A stretch of 64,000 nt of DNA from Gnetum montanum (taxonomy: Eukaryota > Streptophyta > Gnetopsida > Gnetales > Gnetaceae), in assembly GCA_015680685.1 (NCBI GenBank), contig MNCI01037641.1, forward strand, positions 96,120 through 160,119, written 5' to 3'. This document shows, in pieces, positions 57,842 through 64,000 of this stretch. The notes below the pieces were generated by a model. That model searched no databases and was not told where the DNA came from. It was given only the letters and a program-made list of their open reading frames with translations. The stretch's first letter is position 1, and every line of letters begins with the position of its first letter. The position numbers were made by a program, and so were the translations under genes.

Positions 57842-59553
57842 ATGAGTGACTCTTCTTACAGAACATCTTAACAAAGAACTCATACTCCTACCCCTAGTCA
57901 ACTAGCTACTTGTCAATTTACTTTGAAAAAACAACGAGCTTCACTTTTTCCAAGTTCAATTCCTAAGAAACCTCGGACTAAGATGGCAATTCATCAACCC
58001 CTGGCTCCCTTGGTAAGAAACCCTTTTAATTTTAATAACTACTATGGCATACCAAAATCCCTTCAAAACATAAACCTGTTCTTTGATCTTACAACCCCTA
58101 CGAATGATGCCCGCCAACACATACAATGTTTTGAAACCTTATTAGGGATCCACAACATTGTATATAATGATGTAGCGTGTAGAGTGTTTGTAACAACATT
58201 TAGGACCAAAACAACCCAATGGTTCTTAATGCTTCCTAATGCCTCTATTAACACATGGCAAAAATTCAAAAACAAGTTTTTGAATCAATTTGACAAATTT
58301 ACTAGCCCTGCTATGGCATCAAGCAACTTTACCAGCCTAAGAAAGCTACTTGGGGAAAATGTTAGGGATTATAACCTTAAATTCCTTCATCAACTTGCCT
58401 ATGTGCCAAATGAGATGAAACCATAACCAGATTGTATCCTTAACTTCTATCTCTCTACCATTGATCCATTCTTTGCTTATGCTATCAAATCTGATCCCAA
58501 CATAATAGAAATACAATGTGCAATGTCAAAAGTTGTGGAATTAGAGCAAAAAACCCTTATGAACAGTATCCAAATCCAATTTGGGATGATGAGTGTTAGT
58601 AACCCTATGCAATCAAACCCACTCCTACCAACTTTTCAAATGTCTAATGTTATGCCTCAAGCTGTTTCTCCTTTTCAATCAACTCAACTTTTAAGTAATT
58701 ACTCACAAGGTCCCATGTCCTCTTCATTCTTACCATCCAACACTGGTTTGAATGATGACCAATCAAAAACCTTGATTCAATCCATTATAAACCCAAACGA
58801 GACATCAAATTCTGTTGAACCACCAACCCAAACCCAAGATCAGATAATCCAAATACTCACTTCACTACAAAAACTATCCAATGAAGTGGTCGAGTTAAAG
58901 AGAAACGATAACAAAGGCCCTATACAACTAGAAAAACCAAGTGTATCAATCAACGATGATTATTGTCATCTTCATAATATGAAGCAACATTCCAAAAAGA
59001 CTTGTTCTCAATTCATGGCATTGTATGGTGACAATACCCAAGGGCAACAAAATGGGAAAACCCCTATCATGGTTCTTAATGTACCTCATGAGATAGAAAA
59101 TGAAGAGGTTTTTTCATTAAAACAAGTTATGGTAGGCGACCCTAACCCACACAACACTCACTACTGCAAAATTAGTGACATTATGAATGCTACACAACAA
59201 CAAACTAGGAAAAATTCCTATACACCTCCAAACAGAAGAGTTCCTAGTCAAAACAATGCAAACAACCAATCTGGGTCATCCTAAGTAATTGCCCCACAAT
59301 GACCAAACCCCCCTTCTATACTTAGAAGAGTTCCATCTCAACAAGAAGCCAAAGATGAACACAAGCATTATTATTTGGTTGAGGACTTAAAAAGAGTTAA
59401 AGCCAAAATTTCGATGTATGACCTCCTACACTTTAATGAAATAAAAGAAGTGATTCAGGATATGGTTCATATACCCGTAGCCCAAAGAGAAAAGTCCCCA
59501 ATTCCCAAAAGGCAAGTTCACTTTGCAGAAAGTCCTAACACATTATCAGTATA
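57842..59553 (+). pseudogene. gag of the 56.9 kb Ty3-like element
   Basis: One frame of about 570 codons runs from ATG 57842 to 59553, with few internal stops (TAA near 58424 and 59282, others near 57869 and 59303). The capsid part has 'QHIQCFETLLGIHNI', 'TTQWFLMLPNASINTWQKFKNKFLNQF' and 'LRKLLGENVRDYNLKFLHQLAYVP'. It is followed by a Gln/Ser/Asn-rich linker and a zinc-binding group 'YCHLHNMKQHSKKTC' (C-x2-H...H-x4-C type common in plant Ty3 gag). The end, 'YYLVEDLKRVKAKISMYDLLHFNEIKE', is the conserved stretch that precedes the protease in such elements. No protease or pol follows, so the element is truncated. Confidence 0.8.
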
Positions 59554-59559
59554 AAGCAT

Positions 59560-60700
59560 AAGGATATCTATATCTAGAAATTATATCATTTTCTAAAAAC
59601 TAAATAACCTCAAGAGATGTTGTAGTTTTAGTAACCTTAGCTTCTAAACAACATGTGCAATAATCAGTAGTCATTAGGATAAACTTATGTTGAGTCATTG
59701 ATAATGGATTAATCACTCCTATGAAATCTAAAGCTCATTGTGCAAGGGGTCTACAGTCTATTAATCACTCTTTGCATTTTAAAAATTATTTAATGATGCC
59801 CAAAATGAGTTGCAACATTTATTTAGAAAAGAAATACTACTTGTTGTCACATTTTATTAACTCTTATTTGCTTTACTAGTTAGAGATTCTATAGGTGATT
59901 CTTAGGCCTCATTGTGCTTACTTTTGAATTGTAACTTCATCTCAAAATTCCACTCAAGAGCATTATTCTACACTATTAGTTACGTTTACAGACCTTTAAT
60001 TTTTGTAGTTTGGGTAGACTAGTCATGATGTACTAATCTTTTTTACCTCATCTATTTAAAGTCATGGATTTGATCATAAATAGTAAAACAACATTATTAT
60101 TAACTCCATGTTAAGCTTGAGGGGTAGCATTGAAGATTTGTTGTATTCTAGCAAGCTTAGCATGCTAGTTTATGTCTATATACAATTACACCATGAAATT
60201 TGGTATACACCATGGTGTTTTGTAGGATGTATTAAGTTAGTTATGTTTAATCAAGTATATTAACTAATAATAACTAATCATTATGTCTATTCATTTTTTG
60301 GACATGACTATTCTATTATAACTATATAAGTAATGATTTTGGTTCCATAAAAATATGAAACATAATAAAACAGTAATATGTACTACAAATTGCAACATAG
60401 TATTCATATTATAAAATAGATACTTGTTTATTGTTTACTTCTCTATTACTTTTTAGTTTATGTTTTTATATTTGACATGCATAACACAGTGGACTTATTC
60501 TATGTTCATGGCACATGTTTATTTCAATCACCCAGACATGGTGATTAACATCATAAAACGTTTATACATGGTTTCATCTTATCATAGGTTCTACCCTAGG
60601 TGCAACATGATCACCAAGTTCATGTCACTTGAAGGGTGGATTCACTTAGGGTAATTAGGATATTGTCAACATATTGATTAAGCATAGAGGATACCTTGAA
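59560..60700. other. AT-rich region, no gene recognised
   Basis: Between the truncated gag and the LINE relic I find only short frames without known motifs. Confidence 0.35.
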
Positions 60701-60739
60701 TCATGCCAATGATCTATAGACTTATTTTACTTGATGGAT

Positions 60740-61202
60740 GGGTTATCCAATGTGACTAATAGTAGGATTTGCATTATGATATGCAAAGGAATATTATTAA
60801 GGGAATTTCAATTGATGATTGATATATGCACTTGCTTAACATACACTTTGCAGATGATTCTTTTTTTATTATTAACAATTATTTGTAATATATCAATAGT
60901 TAATTAGCTCTAGTAGAGGAATACTACAAGTTTTCTGATCCTTGCATCAATTGACAAAATTGTATTGGCAATATTAATGAGTGGGTCATTCTCAAGCCTT
61001 AAAAAATCTTTAAAAAAGAATTTGTCATCAAAATTTTAAAATACCATCCTAATCTAAATATTTTGTAGAAATTATGTGGTGGATAAAATTGAAAAGAAGC
61101 TTGATAAATAGAAAGAATAAAAAATTATCCTTCCTAGTAAAGTTTTAGTTATTAACCAGATACTTTAATCTACTCATGTTTATTACTCTAATTGTTAGAA
61201 TC
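60740..61202 (+). pseudogene. LINE reverse transcriptase relic
   Basis: It shows 'LLNIHFADDSFFIINN' (the RT catalytic FADD at about 60848-60860), then 'EEYYKFSDPCIN' and 'PSKVLVINQIL.STHVYYSNC', which correspond to the block after the catalytic site in plant LINEs. Frames change repeatedly. The family-B element at 61203 interrupts it. Confidence 0.65.
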
Positions 61203-62010
61203 TGATGAATCATTACTTGGGTTTCATCAACTTATCCCCATCAACACATACTCGTTGATGGAGTGTTTGAGTTTGCCTATATAAATGCATGCACCCACTG
61301 CATTTATGACATTAGTTATTCAGTAGCTTAACAAAGTTCTTACAATTTTTTTTCCCAATAGTTAGAATATTTTCTAAGTGCCCATAGTAGGAGTCAAGAA
61401 GTGTACGGATCCTTATTCGAACATTGATGTACCTGGACACTTCGGTGTGACGACAATAAAGACAAACTTCTTGATAAACCTTGCAGCATTTGGAAATAGT
61501 TTAATGTTTACTTTAATGCACTTTAATGTTCATGTAATTTACTTAAATATCCTTAGTTAATAATTAAATATAAATAATTAATACACATAAGTACAACCAT
61601 CTTGAGCATAACATTAATGCTTGGCGATCCTAGTAGTAGTTGCACTTGGTAATCCAGCAATGTTATAATGCATTTAGGATGTGTACGACAAGTAGGATTA
61701 GATACTCGTGTTAGAAGTTAGCTTAAGGCATTATATAGTTATTCGATTAATTAAGAACTAATCACTTTGTTTTACACTTAGGATAAAATAGATAAAAAAT
61801 ATAAAATAATACAAATCATGTGCCCCAATTACACTTAACCATACCTTTGTGCATACACAAGTGGAACTGGGAAGACAATGATCACGTCCTTAAGTTCACT
61901 ACCTAGATAATGTGCATTTAGAGAACTATAGTCTATAGAATTCAATTAGATCACTAAGTGAATACTTGTGATTCATATGGTTGGGCATAGGGTATAGTCA
62001 TTGATCATCA
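61203..62010 (+). repeat. 5' LTR of a family-B element
   Basis: The LTR is 808 bases with TG...CA ends, directly followed by a primer binding site at 62012-62029 (a tRNA-Asp type with about four mismatches). TATATAAAT is at 61278-61286. The end of this LTR is matched by 1543-1819. Confidence 0.85.
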
Positions 62011-62011
62011 T

Positions 62012-62029
62012 TGGCACCATTGTCGGGGC
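62012..62029 (+). promoter_or_regulatory. Primer binding site of the family-B element
   Basis: TGGCACCATTGTCGGGGC lies one base after the LTR end. It is the same tRNA-Asp type as at 43974-43991 but more diverged. Confidence 0.75.
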
Positions 62030-62156
62030 CTTTAGTTAGCTACGTGCGTAACCTAGGAAGTAGTGAAATCATCCAATGACATTGTAACAAACCTTGAAGG
62101 TAAAATCATTAAAAATAATAATAATAACAAAAGCACACTATTTCCCAAACACTAAC

Positions 62157-63760
62157 ATGACTTCTTCTCGTAGGGAAGACTCTTCACCATCATCCTTGGA
62201 TGATTCCAATCTAAGGTAATAAGGATCAACACCATCCATGCCCCAATAATTCAAGGTGATCTATACTCATCTAGATGCCTACACTTCGAACTTCACCTTC
62301 ATCCTACACCAGGATGAACAACTATGGTGGAGGGATGTGGAAGGTAACATTGTTTTGCCCTCTCAACCGACCTGTTCTTGTGATGTTTCTTAACAATCTT
62401 ATGAAATTGGGCATTGTAGGACTCAATGTTAAGTATGAAGTGCAAGATCATGCCTATTGGAATTATCATTCCACAAAGGCACAAAAGAAGAAAGATCAAT
62501 AGATGGAAGCCTATTATGAGGCCTCAAAAGGTAAGTTGTTCCCAACCCACTTGTTCTTGTAGCCACATAAGAACGAAGAGGACTTCTTTTCTGAAACCTC
62601 TTAATCCACTAACTCTCCTTCTCTCCTAGATGAGGAGACCCTTAATTGGCATCTATAATCCACTATAGAAAACCTTGATTCTGGGAAGAATGGATCCCAA
62701 GATTAGGGGGCCTCAAAGAGGAGAAGTCAAGATAGGAGTAATGACAAGCACCATGATAAAGATAAACATGGTGATCATGGTAGGGACCAGAGAAGAGGGA
62801 GTATCAGGCACTATTCTAGTGCTAGCTCTCATTCCTCATCGTCTTCCTCCTCCACATCCAATTGAAGCTACAGGGGTAATAAATACCATGATAGATCTAA
62901 CCAATGGGATAGAGATGATCATGGATCCCACTAAAATAGTAGAGACCAGGGGAATGGACAATTAAGGAAGGAGTGCGACAAAGAAGGTAGGGATAGTAGA
63001 GGTCATCATAGGCATCATGGTCATGACAAGGATCACCAAGAATGTTATGACTATGATGAGCCTCTACTTATTACAAGAAACATGTTGAACATTGCAAAGG
63101 TCATTAGGATACCAACTAGGCATGTGAAAGATAGTCGGATCAAATGGTTAGACATGAATAATATCCCTAAGTTTCAAGGGGGATATAATTTAGATTCTCA
63201 AAATCATCTCCAAGCCTTTCATAATGCCTGTGCCTTACAAAATGTGGAGAATGAAAGGTAGAAATTGAAGTTGTTTCGTAGGACACTCATCAAGGAAGTT
63301 GAAAGTTGGTATTGATCCTTGAAATCGAAATCAATTTGGAGATGGAGTACAATGCTTGAACTATTCAATGAAAAGTATTAGATGTACTTCCGAGTGTCTA
63401 ACTTGAGAAGGAAAATCCAAGGATGGAAGAAAGATACTCATGAATCCTTGGATGCAGCCATGGGTAGGTATTACTCTTTGTTGCATTGATGCCCAAGTTA
63501 TGACTATTCTCAAAGAGAGCAACTACATCATATCATAGATGGGCTCTAGATTGAAACAAGGAGAACCCTTGGGGTCTATGCCCAAGAAATACTTTCGAAG
63601 TTGAGGGTCCATCAAATACAAAGGCTAATTGAGCAAGTGGCTAAGGAAGAAGTGTTACGATTGGAAAAATTGATTGCCAGAAAGATGGATGGATTTGGTG
63701 CACAATAGTCCTCAACCCACAAATCCTTAGGGCCTTCAGAAGAATGGGATTTGGGGTGCC
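62157..63760 (+). pseudogene. gag of the family-B element
   Basis: The first ATG is at 62157 ('MTSSRRED'). Frames are broken, but the capsid part is clear: 'WLDMNNIPKFQGGYNLDSQNHLQAFHNACALQNVEN', 'LIKEVESWY', 'ELFNEKY', 'RVSNLRRKIQGWKKDTHESLDAAMGRYYSLLH' and 'LRVHQIQRLIEQVAKEE'. It is collinear with the gag at 45036-45640, so families A and B share gag while their LTRs differ. The upstream His/Asp/Arg-rich region (62700-63060) also corresponds. Similarity to the other gag ends near 63700. Confidence 0.8.
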
Positions 63761-64000
63761 TTAGCTAGTCCAACAGATCAACTAAGGACTTATATAATGT
63801 AAAACAAGATAAATAATATAATCGTAGATCGAAATAATATAAATGCACTAAAATAAATGACAAATTTAATATGAACAAAAAAACTATAAAATTTATTTTA
63901 CAAAGAATAAAATAAAGGAGAGTTAAAGGATTGTGTACAAGGTATGCCTGAGAGGGCAACAAGGAGGGTTCACTTTAGTAGGGGTTTAGGATTCATTGAA
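63761..64000. other. Right edge, AT-rich
   Basis: The sequence after the gag similarity is AT-rich with no recognised feature. It may be the continuation of the family-B element or flanking DNA. Confidence 0.3.

Overview
This is a gene-poor, AT-rich stretch of a land-plant nuclear genome, most likely a gymnosperm. The evidence is a plant TIR-NB-ARC-LRR (TNL) resistance gene with GT-AG introns, a TIR domain carrying the 'HRGPD' signature I associate with gymnosperm TNLs, and long decayed LTR and LINE retrotransposons filling most of the rest. The species call is an inference. No tRNA, rRNA or clearly intact protein-coding gene was found.

Layout: 1-1819 is a three-level nest of LTRs. 1820-3200 is a decayed LINE 3' end. 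3430-3700 and 5300-6000 hold SINE-like repeats. 6617-6945 is an isolated first exon resembling the N-terminus of plant intracellular Ras-group LRR (PIRL) proteins. 8954-14506 is a five-exon TNL gene broken by a 20-bp tandem duplication in the TIR exon and several frameshifts in the LRR exon. Its NB-ARC exon is intact.

15-19 kb is intergenic with a LINE ORF1 relic and a (GA)28 tract. 19037-27897 is a minus-strand LTR element with gag and a second, unusual long reading frame but no pol. 30410-32200 is a LINE reverse transcriptase gene split by a solo LTR with a perfect target duplication. 33322-38414 is a minus-strand Ty1/copia element. 39950-41650 is a LINE ORF1 relic.

43159-50226 is a structurally complete plus-strand LTR element (TSD AATGT) with gag and protease only. 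52246-55390 is a partial duplicate of the TNL locus, holding only the LRR exon and 3' end. 55943-56425 is an unrecognised exon-like frame. 56869-59553 is the 5' part of a different Ty3-type element. 60740-61202 is a LINE RT relic interrupted by another LTR element that runs off the right edge (61203 onward).

The strongest unifying signal is a group of related LTRs (65-1045, 1046-1542, 19037-19925, 27054-27897, 31198-32069, 43159-43972, 49383-50226). Their U3, immediately upstream of a TATA box, carries an array of palindromes: GATATC-rich around a GTAC core in most, and a different perfect palindrome in one subfamily. The internal elements I can read carry gag, with a protease or an envelope-position coiled-coil protein, but never reverse transcriptase, so they look like non-autonomous elements mobilised in trans. 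These are the best candidates here for something undescribed.
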